19,760 nucleotides of DNA, taken from NCBI GenBank assembly GCA_900618425.1, contig UZAN01043623.1:5079-24838 (forward strand), given 5' to 3'. Below, piece after piece: positions 1-10,060 of the stretch. The notes under the pieces are model-generated. The model was not told the origin of the DNA and searched no databases. It saw nothing but the letters and a program-made list of their open reading frames with translations. Each line of letters opens with the position of its first letter. The first letter of the stretch is position 1. Both the position numbers and the translations under genes were made by a program. This stretch comes from Echinostoma caproni (lineage: Eukaryota > Platyhelminthes > Trematoda > Plagiorchiida > Echinostomatidae).

Positions 1-429
1 GGGGGGGGTATGTTGGGGCTGGGCGGGGTTGAGGAGACGAATACTGATTGCCTCCACTGTGCCCGAGTCCATAGACTGTCCCCGTTCTAACTCTGTACCG
101 GGGTTCGGAACGCTTCGATCACCTTTACCATTTGATAAGGTGTCAACAAGGTGCGAAGTGACCATGCTTATAATTGATCTAATCACTTCAATTCACATTC
201 ACGCAAGTTGATGTTCGAGGAATTGGGCCCTTGATGCTTCATCGGGTCTATAGAGTTTGGTTGCGTAGAACGTTTCGTTGATAGCATCTGATAGCCTTCA
301 ATGCATCCTGTTGAATGTTTTAATTGTTTTCCTTTTTCATTGAGAGAATTCGTCTTGCACGGAGTGAATGAAGCGTGAACTGAAAGACTAGGAAGTGACA
401 CTGTACACTTATTTCGACCTAACTGGGTC

Positions 430-790
430 TCATCAACAGTGTAGGATGTTTTGTTCGGTATAGACGTGGGGAATGACCCTTTGCGACTCTTGCTTAACAC
501 ACAGTACACAGTTTGAGACAACAGTCAGTATGTATTCTTCCGATTAGATTTCGATACACAAGTATAAGGAATAAGTCACGCATACGAGAACGGAGCAGTG
601 ACGCACCAATCAGGGTGCATCCTTGATGTATCGATTGAGCGGTCGGACAAACAGTAGCTGATTCGTTCTGTGATCATCCAATCGGGGTCAGCTGGTCAGG
701 AGCGTTCCGAGCGTGCATGTGGCTTGACACAGAGGCGTGCACGATCGGACGGGTTGCTTAATCTCCGTCTTAACATACGAATCCATCGAC
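430..790 (+). repeat. Dispersed repeat R1, copy A
   Basis: One of three copies in this window of an unidentified element of about 400 bp. The best anchor is the 15-mer TGACGCACCAATCAG at 599-613, found again at 7579-7593 and, inverted, at 13033-13047. After the anchor, all three copies carry a run ending in CGGACRACAG-like sequence, then a CTGATTC motif and a TCATCCATTCGG-like segment. The upstream half of this copy (430-560) aligns only loosely with copies B and C, so the left border is approximate. No coding capacity is recognised, and no terminal inverted repeats or target-site duplications could be defined by eye. Confidence 0.6.
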
Positions 791-1045
791 CCAACTGGGG
801 ATTGAGCCCCAAGGCCCAGGATGCAGCATGCAAGCATTCTACCCACTCCGCTACCGGGTTAGCTGATCAGACCTTTTTCACCCATTTTCCATTTGCACAA
901 TATAGGACAACCCATCTTTACGAGTTTTTTTTCGGGCATCTCGCCTCACTCATCTCAGCACTAGCCTCTGGGGTTACCACTCGATTGGAATCTTTCACCA
1001 TCTGACTGCATAAGGTTAATGGAGGATTTTTGATTCAATCTTAAC
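789..1045 (-). repeat. Dispersed repeat R2, copy 1, with tRNA-like segment
   Basis: Read on the - strand, 859 to 789 is a 71-nt tRNA-like stretch. It has an A-box match (TAGCGGAGTGGG), a B-box-like GGGCTCAATCCCC, and ends that pair as an acceptor stem mainly through G-T wobbles (ACCCGGT with GTTGGGT). The anticodon cannot be assigned safely. The rest, to about 1045, aligns with 16430-16655: both share CACTAGCCTC (959-968 and 16568-16577), a GACTCGRTTGGAA-like run and an AATGGAGGATTT run. The element directly abuts R1 copy A. It is probably a tRNA-related SINE or part of a larger composite repeat. Confidence 0.55.
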
Positions 1046-1204
1046 GGGATATGTTCTGGAACACGCAATTGGATTTTACGTATTCGGAAACCGGATAGGC
1101 CGTGAATAAATCAATCAATATGGGAAGACAAAAATAACAATGGTCATGAGAGGCAAAGGAACCAATTGAATCGTCCGCTGAAAAGATCGATCATACGTTC
1201 GAAT

Positions 1205-1290
1205 ACCACCACCACCACCACTACCACCAACAGCACCACCACCATCACCATCACCAGCACCAGCACCAGCATCACCACCACCACCGCCAC
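1205..1290. repeat. Interrupted (CAC/CAN)n microsatellite
   Basis: About 86 bp of ACC/CAC trinucleotides with CAT, CAG and CGC interruptions is visible directly. The interruptions suggest an old, degenerating array. Confidence 0.95.
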
Positions 1291-1748
1291 TGATTTCAGA
1301 TATTTACACTGTTGTTCCATTCAGTGGCACACCTTAATTGTATAGAACCGGTACAACAGCTCACTACTCTGATTTTCGAGTCTTAGAATTCCGACTGCCA
1401 AATCGAACACTACGTATTTGATATTCTACATTTGATTCAGTTCAATAGTTTATCACACAGCACAAAGTGAAACGGTTGATTCGAAGATAACGTGATAGTA
1501 ATAAGTAGGTGTTTTATCATCTGATGACTTTGTATGTTTGGTTATAAATCCGCAATAGCAGTTTGGATGACGAATTTCCTGAAAAAGTTGTCAATTGGCG
1601 AAATCGCGATTAAACACCCGCGAGACATAACATTATTTTGGCACGTAAAGCTCAACATTGGATTGCGCAATCGATTGATTACACGGAGGAGGTGGCGAGT
1701 CAGTTCGCTCATGCTTGGCTGCATTATTTTCCTGTGATAATAATGAAT

Positions 1749-1769
1749 AATATATATATATATATATAT
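1749..1769. repeat. (TA)n dinucleotide repeat
   Basis: About ten uninterrupted TA units. Confidence 0.95.
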
Positions 1770-2132
1770 TGATATCTAAACGTTCACCTTTGGTAAAGGT
1801 TAGAGAATTACTGGATCAAACTTTATTGCGTTTTCTTTCAGTACATAATCGGAGGCGTATTTGCTAACTAACTTCAATCGGTTTTTGTAGGATGTCACAT
1901 ATCAATTAGATGACTACAGATCCTCTTTGTTAGTAGTGTTTTGAGTAGCAGTAGTGATATAACTAGTATTATTAGAAGTAATAGTCTTTCGAATATTTGG
2001 AACGCAATAATCTGTGTGCTACTACTATATGGAAAAATACAGCGGGCGGTTCAAACTTGTTCGAACATTCACATTTTGTCAACCAGATTGTCAACCCATC
2101 GGTTACTTTTATCTTAGCCAACCCTCCACCTC

Positions 2133-2168
2133 CCCCCGTCCCCGTCCCCGTCCCTGTCCCTGTCCCCG
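2133..2168. repeat. (GTCCCC)n hexanucleotide repeat
   Basis: Five to six tandem GTCCCC units, the later ones varied to TGTCCC. It follows a C-rich run and produces the proline/valine-rich stretch in one translated frame. Confidence 0.9.
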
Positions 2169-2286
2169 GGTGCTTTTGGACTGAAACGTAACCAAGGCCT
2201 AGCTCGAGTTGCGGGCTCGTTTCTCGCTACCCGAAATCGCTCGCTCGTTTGCACAGAAAACATGAACACGTAAATGTGAGGACCAT

Positions 2287-2325
2287 TCATCATCATCCTC
2301 ATCATCATCATCATCATCATCATCA
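2287..2325. repeat. (CAT)n trinucleotide repeat
   Basis: About thirteen CAT units with one CTC interruption. It reads as poly-His, poly-Asp or poly-Met depending on frame, which explains the low-complexity open frames on both strands here. Confidence 0.95.
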
Positions 2326-3218
2326 AACGTTTCACCCGCCTCGGTGCACAGAAATCGGACGATGCCGGAGAAAGGTGCAACGAAATTTGTTCGAACTGGT
2401 GCGCTTCCAATTGACGATGGGTACGGGATCACATATTGCCACTCCTCGGTTTTCCCATCTCATGGCCTATGGCCTATGTTTCCGATCCGTCATTTATCAA
2501 CTGCTTCCGGCACAGAGGGAGAGCAAGTCCAAACACTGGGTCAGAATTTTCGCGAACGTGATCCGGTATTTGGTTGGGTATTGTGAATACAATTTGGTTG
2601 GCGCCGGAATCGGATGCACGATTCAAATAGTCAGTTCATNTTTTAGGTTATGTAACAGAAAACAGTTAAAGTTTCTCCTTATGGGCACCCTCATCCTCAT
2701 GCACACACGCACACATGCATGCAGGTACACTTGTTTCGAAACTGAGATCAAACACCCGAAGAGAATATGTATTGCTTGCCGCTCCAAAGAAACATTTGGC
2801 TAGCTCGCTTTACACGGGGCAGTTTTATGTTGTACTTTCACTCTCGCGGAGGGACAGTCGAGCTGATTTGGACGAGTTGAGTTGAAAGGAATAACGGTCT
2901 GAGTGTGCTGAACAAATTTTACCGGTTAAAATTCAATAAAGAAAAGATTCGTGTCCTCGATTACGCAATACTTGTACTACAGAAAAAAATTCCACCTCAA
3001 ACACATTTCAGCTCATTTGAAACACGACAAAAACTCACACAAATCTCATGCGATTTTCTGCTCATTTACACTCCGAGGATGAAAGGTTGATAACGTAAAC
3101 CTTGCCTTAGTAATCGACCCGTCACACATTTCGTATTTCGTGTTGTCCGTTGTTATTACAAATTTTGCATTCTATTTGCTGTTGTCCACAGTTATGGAGT
3201 TCATAGTAGTTGAGTCCC

Positions 3219-4215
3219 CCTGATGGAACACTTAGAGAAGCACAACGTTTTGTCATCAAATCAATGCCCTACCAAGTTGCTCATGGTACGATACCAATGA
3301 ACAAAAGCAGTGGATCACGGTTACAATGTTCGGGGCTTCATGATTGCTTGCATCGAAAAATTTATCCGACCACGGATGGTATCGGTTAGTGTTTCTGATT
3401 CACCTTCCATTCCTATAAAAGTTACCCTCAGGGTTTCATAAGGATCTGTGCTTGACTTGCGATCTTCCTAGCATTCATAAATGACCTATTGAAGACTCTG
3501 GTAGGCCCAAATCATTACTTGTTTGCAGATGACGACGAAATTTGGAATACATTGACACACTCAGCAAGCTCGCTGGCATTCCAGGAAACACTGAAACCAG
3601 CCCATCTCCGGTGAGAAGAACCTAGGAATCATCATTCAAAAAGACGTAGGCTGCTCATTCAACTGTGCCAAGGTTTCGAACGCATCTGTAAAGAATGTCG
3701 GTTTGCTTAGGTGGGTCTCTGGGGCCGGTTTGAGTCAGTGCTTTTACTCCGTCTGCTCTCAGTTTGCATTCGTGTACTCAGAGAGGACGCTATCCAGTCA
3801 TGGCATCCGTTGTAACAAATTGATTGAAAAATGCTGAAGCGTCCACCAAGAGTGGCCACCAAAATGGTTAAGGGGTTGAATCATTATTCATACGCAGAGA
3901 GACTGGAGTCGTTGGGGTTATATTGTAATCACTACAGGTGCATCAGGGGAGATATGATTATCATGTATCAAATATTGCAAAACCCAAGCCATTCGTGTGT
4001 GGTCCCCTACTAAACTTATCACTTAATGTTCATCTCAGAGGACATCCATTCAAACTAGTGGTCTCAAAATGCCGATTGGAATGTCGTCTTCAGTCATTCG
4101 CAGTCAAAGTGTGTTCGATCTGGGACTCTGTCTTCCACGCCAGGTCGTCTGTGTATCAAGCGTTGAATCTTTTAAACTAAGACTTGATCAAGCATTAGCA
4201 TGCCTTACGTTCGAA
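3219..4215 (+). pseudogene. LINE-A: degenerate CR1/Jockey-type reverse transcriptase, 3' part
   Basis: This is the remnant of the ORF2 reverse transcriptase of a non-LTR retrotransposon. Conserved blocks appear in order across shifting frames. They are MEHLEKHNVLSSNQ at 3219, VDHGYNVRGF (about 3310), GSVLD followed by FINDL (about 3445-3490), and YLFADDDEIW at 3516, in which the catalytic FADD (3522-3533) is intact. EKNLGIII follows at about 3618. The C-terminal thumb-like region is the open stretch 3831-4013, with RVATKMVKGLNHYSYAERLE and LGLYCNHYRCIRGD, continued by RGHPFKLVVSKCRLECRLQS at about 4036. Relative to the family, sequence is missing between NQ and VDHG, and again before EKNLG. 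Frameshifts and stops make it non-functional. The family match rests on remembered motif order, not on a search. Confidence 0.85.
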
Positions 4216-4220
4216 CGTAA
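4205..4220. repeat. 16-bp perfect palindrome
   Basis: TTACGTTCGAACGTAA is its own reverse complement. It lies at the decayed end of the LINE-A coding region (frame LTFER). No function is implied. Confidence 0.6.
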
Positions 4221-4634
4221 TTGAATTTGTGTGCAGCAGTGGAAGAAGCCCTCCCGCATCATGTGACATTTTTACACAAGCAATTGAATGCACCACTGTC
4301 TTTTAATCATAGCACGAACCTATGGGACGAGAAAGGCATGAACGTGTAAGGTACTGAAAGTTCAATTTTGATTGTCTAAATTACCCTGACCGTGCAGGGA
4401 ACGAATGCACTGTACAGTAGGTATTTAACATTTTTACCGAAACTTTTCTTAGGCCAAGAAGCACACATGTTGGAAATGAAAACTATCGAATTTAATTAGG
4501 AGAAAAATAGATCCGAGGGGTAAAACTGGATTTATTTCCAAAGTTGAAGTACTCTAGGATGATGCGGATACCGATTTTACGAAATTTCTCTGTGATCAGT
4601 TCAAGTCAGTGGTCCGCTATTGGGATCACTTGAG
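4221..4634. other. Unassigned interval between LINE fragments
   Basis: Nothing recognised. The first part may be the 3' untranslated tail of LINE-A, but no poly-A or terminal microsatellite marks its end. Confidence 0.4.
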
Positions 4635-4970
4635 ACTGTCCGTGGAGTTCCACAATAATTCGTTGTTGAACTGCACTTATTTGCTGGCGACGTCAAAACA
4701 TGGAGAACGGTAGAACATCTTAAAGATTGAAAAATCATACATGAAAATCTCGACCCAGCTTACCGATGCTCAATCGAATTCAACGTTGAGAAATCTAAGG
4801 TTCTGCGGTTGCGTCACAGGGGTCGATTTCCATACATACTTGAAAGTCAGCCATTACTGCATATTCCAAATGAAAAGGATCTTGGACTTGTTGTTTTGGG
4901 GAATTTAGGATGTTTCGTCTATTGCGTTAGAGCGTCATCAATGATCCCAAATCAAGTTGCGTAACAATTC
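4635..4970 (+). pseudogene. LINE-B: reverse transcriptase fragment, palm/thumb part
   Basis: A second RT fragment begins with TVRGVPQ, a relic of the SGVPQGSVLGP block. It jumps through an internal deletion to HLFAGDVKTWRTVEH, where the usual FADD has become FAGD, and continues with EFNVEKSKVLRL and LLHIPNEKDLGLVV. A stop lies within the segment. The EFNVEKSK and PNEKDLG blocks closely match LINE-C (EFNVEICK, SPNEKDLG when the frame is shifted), so B and C belong to the same or sister families. B carries late RT blocks but sits upstream of the early RT blocks of C, so the two are separate insertions or a rearrangement. Confidence 0.7.
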
Positions 4971-5059
4971 ATTCCTAAGGAAAGGTACAATCCACTCACA
5001 ACCTCTGACATCCTTGGCAAACCACATATCTGAGACAAATGCTCATCTACACCAAAGCA

Positions 5060-6002
5060 TGTTGGACAAAACGGTGATTACTCAGTTCCGGGAACACGGT
5101 ATCATTTCATCCATTTAAAAATGCGACTTTCAAAGTGATTCTGCAAACTACCGTTCAATTACGCTTCTTCTCGTTCTGTCAATGGTAATGAAATCAATTA
5201 GTGCTAATTCTCGGATGGAACATTTCGAGATGTTTAACATTCTTTCGCCGGGCCCAACACGGGTTTCGAAAAAAACGCTCGTGCCCTACAAACCCACTAC
5301 TGGAGTCGACACGATTGGTCAACACAAAGGAGGTAGTAGACGTAGTCTGCTTGGACTTCTCCAAAGCTTTTGACGGAGATAACCACCATGTACTGCCGAA
5401 AAAGCTCCATAATTATGGTGTTCGAGGACTGCTCATTGATTGGATTAAGAAATTTTTCAACAGCTTACTGTAACTATTCTCTATTTCGAACCAACTAACG
5501 CTTTCCTTGGAGTTCCATCTGCTTCTGTCCCTATCTTTTCCTAGCATTCATAAACGATCTAGCAGATGTCCCAGGAGAAAGAGTACCATAATTAGCGGAC
5601 AAAGCCAAAACAGGGAGAACGTTGCAACATTCTCTATTTCGAACCAACTAACGCTTTCCTTGGAGTTCCATCTGCTTCTGTCCCTATCTTTTCCTAGCAT
5701 TCATAAACGATCTAGCAGATGTCCCAGGAGAAAGAGTACCATAATTAGCGGACAAAGCCAAAACAGGGAGAACGTTGCAACAGTCTGAAGATTATGAAGC
5801 ATTGCAGGGAGCTCTCGACGCAGCCTACATTAGGTCTATCACCAGTGACCTAGAATTCAACGTTGAGATATGTAAGATTGTATCGTTGAGTTCCAAGAGG
5901 CGCTTTTACATAAGCACTGGGAAATCAACGTTTATCGCATTCTCCAAACGAAAAGGATCTGGGAGTTATTGTTCGTGGGGATCTAGGATGTCCCACACTT
6001 GA
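5060..6002 (+). pseudogene. LINE-C: degenerate non-LTR reverse transcriptase with internal duplication
   Basis: This is the best-preserved RT copy in the window. Early blocks are NYRSITLLLVLSMVMKSISA (about 5150) and MEHFEMFNILSP. A frame shift leads into QHGFRKKRSC, then EVVDVVCLDFSKAFD (motif A; 5354-5374), NHHVLPKKLHNYGVRGLLID and WIKKFF. After a stop at 5471 come degraded FLAFINDLADV-type blocks, present twice because of a perfect 153 bp tandem duplication. The catalytic FADD position reads LADK (5592-5603 and 5745-5756), which would abolish polymerase activity. The tail reads LEFNVEICKIVSLSS, and PNEKDLGVIV in a shifted frame. Several frameshifts and stops are present. The right boundary near 6002 is where recognisable RT similarity ends. 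Confidence 0.85.
5476..5781. repeat. Perfect 153-bp tandem duplication
   Basis: Units 5476-5628 and 5629-5781 are identical base for base as far as I can read. The unit length is 51 codons, so frame is preserved across the junction. The unit covers the RT segment from just after motif A to just past the mutated LADK active site. Flanks differ on both sides (TAACT before unit 1, AGTCTGAAG after unit 2). Confidence 0.95.
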
Positions 6003-7389
6003 GTAATTGTTTATTGAGGATTTCAGATGGAATAACACCAATTTGCCATACAGAACACAAAACATCTCATCAAAAACATACTATCGCCGTTCCTGGCGGC
6101 ACACCGGGAAGTGCATAAGGCAGTCGGTAGTTACTCATTCAGACAGATCACTTTGCCCTCGGTGGTCTTGTCATATTTTTGACCATTGAAAGAAACCACC
6201 AAATATGTTACCTACTACTCACAAGTGAGCAACACTCCTCCCCCCGGCGAAAATGAGCTCTACATAAAGCGGGTAATGAGTCCTATCTTCCGAGAGGTCG
6301 AACAGAACCGTGTTTGGTTGACAGTTTCTTGTGGTTTCATGATTAAGTTCTGGTGACCCGACCAGTCGGTTGATTTCTGAAGACTTTGTGGTGTACGCCT
6401 TCGATCCCGGCGCCATCTATCGTGTTCACTTCCATACACACCTCTGTCTTTACGTATCTCCTGAAACATGTTCATTGATGCTAATGTTTCATTAAGAGAA
6501 ATGGTTCTATATATATCAAAAGGGAATCACAAACCCTATCGGGACCAACACTTAACGTATTTTTTGATGGCACCCAAAAGCTTGAAAATGTCCTCTTTCA
6601 AAACAGTTTTTATTTCAATGGCATCATCCAGAGCAAATGGCGTGAGGACCTCGTCGAACATGAGGGTAAAACTGAGGTGGACAGGGCTAAAAGCCGTTGC
6701 ACAATCCAGAATATGGACCTTTGTCCCACAAAGCCATTTGGCATTTTGTCACCGGCGTGGTTTGGACCCTGTGGTCCGAAGTTCGAGCCCCACCACAGCC
6801 ACCCAACTTTCGTGGTAGACAACTTCTGTTGCCTGGTTCTAGACCACGCCTGACCTAGCGGGAGCTCGTGTGGTTCGTCAATGCAAGTTCCCGGGCATAG
6901 GTTGCCGGTTACCATCACTGAACAGCAGATATTGTGACTATGGGATTCCTCCCCGTCTACTGTTCATCACACGCCGGTGTGAAATGAAAAATATATGCGT
7001 TTACTGCTGTTATATTTCGGAAGCTGGGTGAAGTACTACTCGGATTGACGCTTCAGCTTTGATCAGGGTGGCGTAAGGCTAGATAGCAGCTGAGTTACTT
7101 TAAACTTGTACGATCGACCCCTCTGTCTTCTGAATGAGTTTAACGGTGAAGATGCTATTCCGCTGTTACTGACAAGCAGAGCTTTGGAAAGGTAGCATAG
7201 CTCAAAATGCATGTTGACTGTTTCAGTGAATAGGCTGACTGCCTAATGTATAGAAGGACAGGAGGGAACCTTAATATAACGCTTGAGAAGTAGAGTGTTC
7301 TTTGGGTGTGAGGGTGCGAAGGCAAATGGTGAATTCGTTGGTTCCTGCAAAAGTATAGTGAACGGGACAGGAGAACACCGTGGGTCTAA
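6003..7389. other. Unassigned interval
   Basis: No gene is recognised. Short open frames lie on both strands. On the - strand near 6820-6760 a GGTGGGGCTCGAACTTCGG run resembles the B-box region of a tRNA-derived repeat, but no A box could be matched upstream. The segment around 7030-7300 has one short open - strand frame with no recognisable domain. Confidence 0.5.
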
Positions 7390-7795
7390 AGAGAATCAAA
7401 GCGTGATCACTAGTTATTATGTCTTGCCGAGACGAATGATCGATATGAGCGCCTCTTGACTAGCCCCAACAACCGGAGAGAGAGAACACGGCTGAGAAAA
7501 GGAAAGTCCGAGTACATAATTGATCATGACACAATACGCAAATATAGATGCTAAATTGGGCGTACGAGGACGAGGTGATGACGCACCAATCAGATCGCGA
7601 CCATAATCCTCCGGTTGATCGATCGGACGACAGCTATCTGATTCGCCTTAGTCATCCATTCGGCCTTGGGTGTCACGAACGCACTTGTGGTGTGACGCGA
7701 ATCTGTGTGTAGCCTGACTTGTTGTGTGTGCTCCATCCTAACATTATTTGAAACAGGAGCTGTTAGTTTTGAAGCAAAATGGTCCTGGTGATTAG
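7390..7795 (+). repeat. Dispersed repeat R1, copy B
   Basis: Matches R1 copies A and C. The clearest stretches are the anchor TGACGCACCAATCAG (7579-7593), an AAATTGGGCG run just upstream shared with copy C, and a TTATGTYYTKCCSAGACG run shared with copy C. Downstream is a CCATCCTAACA run and a final GTCCTGGTG, also shared with copy C. This gives a repeat of roughly 400 bp with divergent copies. Confidence 0.65.
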
Positions 7796-8437
7796 TAATT
7801 TATTTGTCTAAAAATGAACCGATTCTTCTGGGAGACAGAAAAAACATCAGCTAGACCAAAAGGGGTCATGTGATACGTAGATACCTGGTTGAAGTCGTCA
7901 ACAAATAATATGGCGGCTACCAACCAACAAAAGAACAATATGCAGTTTAAATGCACCAAAGACGGATGAAATGTGAAGCGGAGTACAAAACGGAGTTGTG
8001 TACAAATTGTTTATGATGGTGCTTTTCTATCGGAAAATCTAGGGCAATATCGATTAACTAAACAGTTGATACCATTGCAAAGAGAGTTGATGTTGGGGAT
8101 CAATCAACTTTCTGTCCTTTTCTTACTGCGCTTTCTCTCCTTAAGCAGGTATTTGAAACCATTAAATCCATTAATGAGTTCTCAACATTTTGGTTGAACA
8201 TGAATTCTTGTGTACAGACTACAGAGTTGTTGTATTGAATGAGTGAATCGAGAATACCCAGTAGATCCGTCAACTATGTAAATAATGAACTGATTTTCGT
8301 AGTCACCAAATAAGGGCAAAGTTATCTTGGGTTGAAGATTACGAATAAGCATCGATTGCCAGCCACCGCGTTTCCCTTTTCCCTTCTAGGAGGAGTTTTT
8401 AAACGGGCCGAAGAGGACATAAAACGGCACAGTGTTT
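7796..8437. other. Unassigned interval
   Basis: No gene is recognised. A pyrimidine-rich run ending in AAGCAG near 8146 resembles a 3' splice site and is followed by about 30 open codons, but no matching donor or domain supports an exon. Confidence 0.5.
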
Positions 8438-8640
8438 TTTATTTTTTTGTTTTACTTCCTTTTATTGTTATTATTATGTGAAAATTCAATTTCCAGGAAG
8501 GGGGAAGCGGCCAATCAAAAGGCTGCCATTCAACACACACAATGGGGAAAGTCAGGCGGTGGTGGTGAGATTCGAACACTCGTCCTTCGGGGTGATAACT
8601 GGCGATGTTACCCCATTGGGCCACCACCGCCCATATTTGC
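8438..8640 (-). mobile_element. tRNA-derived SINE with A-rich tail
   Basis: Read on the - strand, the element starts with a 77-nt tRNA-like head (8631 to 8555). This holds an A-box-like TGGCCCAATGGGG and a B box GTGTTCGAATC, and ends in GGCGGTG/CACCGCC that can pair as a 7-bp acceptor stem. Alternative registers exist because the ends are GGT/ACC-rich. Unrelated body sequence follows (CCATTGTG, then TTGAATGGCAGCC, then CTTCCCCCTTCCTG). The element ends in an A-rich tail, 8480 down to 8438. The order of head, body and A-rich tail is the standard SINE architecture. The T stem is mismatched at two of five pairs, so it is not a working tRNA gene. No target-site duplication was found. Confidence 0.7.
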
Positions 8641-9684
8641 AAATGATTAGATGTGGCCGCAAATAAGTCACCATACAGCAGTCACAATAAACCGTATAAA
8701 TCTGAGACGGAGAAAATGTAGCGCAGTACATCAATCATTCAGTTCTCTGGGCTTCGCTCTGCTCGTTTCTCAGTTTCAATCCGGAGGAAACTTCAGTTGC
8801 ACAGAGAGGTTCAGACGTCAGATTAACTTTCGTTTAAGTAGAAAGACGCTTATTCGTGATAGATAGTAGATAAAAATCTCTGAGACCGGTTAGATCAGAA
8901 AACTGTATGATTGCGGTTTTCATCCGACCACTTAACCAGCATCACTTTCATGGCCAAATGGAACCCAAAATGATTGGCTATTTTTAGTACCGATGTAATC
9001 ATCTCTCTTCTATCGGTGTGCTCACACTATCGTTAGATATCGAATCCCGTTTGTTGGAAACTATAGATATTACGAACGATTATCGAATGAAAAACATTGG
9101 AGAAATTTGGGAAATTCACCCGCAATGCATTACGATCCTAATTTGTCATCCGGGTAACTTTCGCCTTTGATTCACCTGAGATGAGGTCCTGTTCCAGACA
9201 GCCACACTGATATTAATAATGTTATTAGTACTATTATTATTGTTACCATTATTTACGTCCCACATTTTCATCCTCATACTTATTACTGTCTACGTTTATC
9301 TGAATGACCAACCAGCGTCTTCTCGTTTGTTCGCTTAACCAAAACAAATCGTTAATGCAAGGGCACCGTTGCTGTTGTTGTTCGGCGCCAACCTCTTCTG
9401 GCTAGCACAATTCATCACATCGTGTACTACTAATACTACTACAATTACTACAGTTCTGCTTCCTTTGTTACCTGTTTGAACTGTCCGTATGACCTGGAAC
9501 GAAATCAGTACCAGCCGTTGAGTTAACGTAGTTCCCCTTTGAGGGGCTGCAACGTCAGCGAAACCAATTTGAGCGCGGGGGTAAAAGTTATTTGAAGTAT
9601 GTCTTTCGTTTAGGAACCTCTGAATTTTCTCAAGGGAATTTAGTGAGACGTACGTCTTACCTTTTGAAAAATACAAAGATATAT
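8641..9684. other. Unassigned interval
   Basis: Short open frames on both strands have no recognisable domain. Around 9209-9250 is a degenerate ATT/TTA trinucleotide stretch, and at 9421-9450 a degenerate ACT/ATT trinucleotide stretch. Confidence 0.5.
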
Positions 9685-10060
9685 GTAATGATTGTAGTAG
9701 TCGTGGTACGCAAGGGAATTCGGAATACGATCCACGCAATGGGAATCACAGAACACGAATCAAGGATTAGCTGTCACGGACTGGATTACGGAAGCACTGG
9801 GCCGCAATGGCACGAGGTCGCAATATCCCGGGTGAACGAAGCGCGAGGAAAAGGCCACAGGAATAGTGCTACATAGTTCGTTTATTGAAAAAAGGAGGGC
9901 GATTAAATAATATATACAAAAGAAGATTATTGGTTTTTTAGGCTTCCACCAATCGGATTGCAATACTTCTTGCATAATCTTGCTTCTGTCTGCACCCTCT
10001 TGGGTTGGCTGGTACCATCCACCAATGACGTGTATTCAGAATCCATGCAAGTGTCTTCTG
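9685..10060 (+). repeat. Dispersed repeat R3, copy 1
   Basis: Direct counterpart of 11521-11960. Shared landmarks are GAATCAAGGATTAGC, the 18-mer GGAAAAGGCCACAGGAAT (9847-9864 and 11755-11772), a TTYGTTTATTGRAARAA run and AATAAATAATATRTACAAA-type sequence. A CTTCYACCAATCG run and a final TGGCTGRTAC segment follow. Upstream, ATGATTGTAGTAGT aligns with the flank of the microsatellite in copy 2. No coding domain is recognised. Confidence 0.8.

Larger units (their letters stand above)
1045..3218. other. Unassigned interval with simple repeats
   Basis: No gene is recognised here. The open frames on both strands are short, overlap one another and are partly produced by the CAC, TA, GTCCCC and CAT repeats listed separately. 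The segment from about 2170 to 2620 is visibly richer in CpG than its surroundings, but I see no convincing TATA or initiator arrangement. A single N at 2640 marks an ambiguous base. Confidence 0.6.

Noticed and set aside
1205..1290. Regular short repeats considered as a CRISPR-like array
   Set aside because: Continuous trinucleotide microsatellite with no repeat-spacer periodicity; the window is eukaryotic in character.
2114..2432. Open frames with poly-Asp, poly-His or poly-Met
   Set aside because: Created by the CAT and GTCCCC simple repeats; no domain or gene structure around them.
7183..7200. GGAAAGGTAGCATA run resembling a conserved stretch of mitochondrial large-subunit rRNA
   Set aside because: Only about a dozen bases agree and flanking sequence does not fit the rRNA core, so a nuclear mitochondrial insertion is not supported.
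8130..8220. Acceptor-like pyrimidine run with about 30 open codons on the + strand
   Set aside because: The CAG/GTATTT sequence can be read equally as a donor or an acceptor, the frame closes quickly and no partner exon was found.
8555..8631. Possible functional tRNA gene on the - strand
   Set aside because: T stem mismatched at two of five pairs, ambiguous acceptor register and no clear anticodon; followed by SINE body and A-rich tail.
9335..9739. 134-codon open frame on the - strand
   Set aside because: Runs through a degenerate trinucleotide tract and into R3; no recognisable domain or splice structure.
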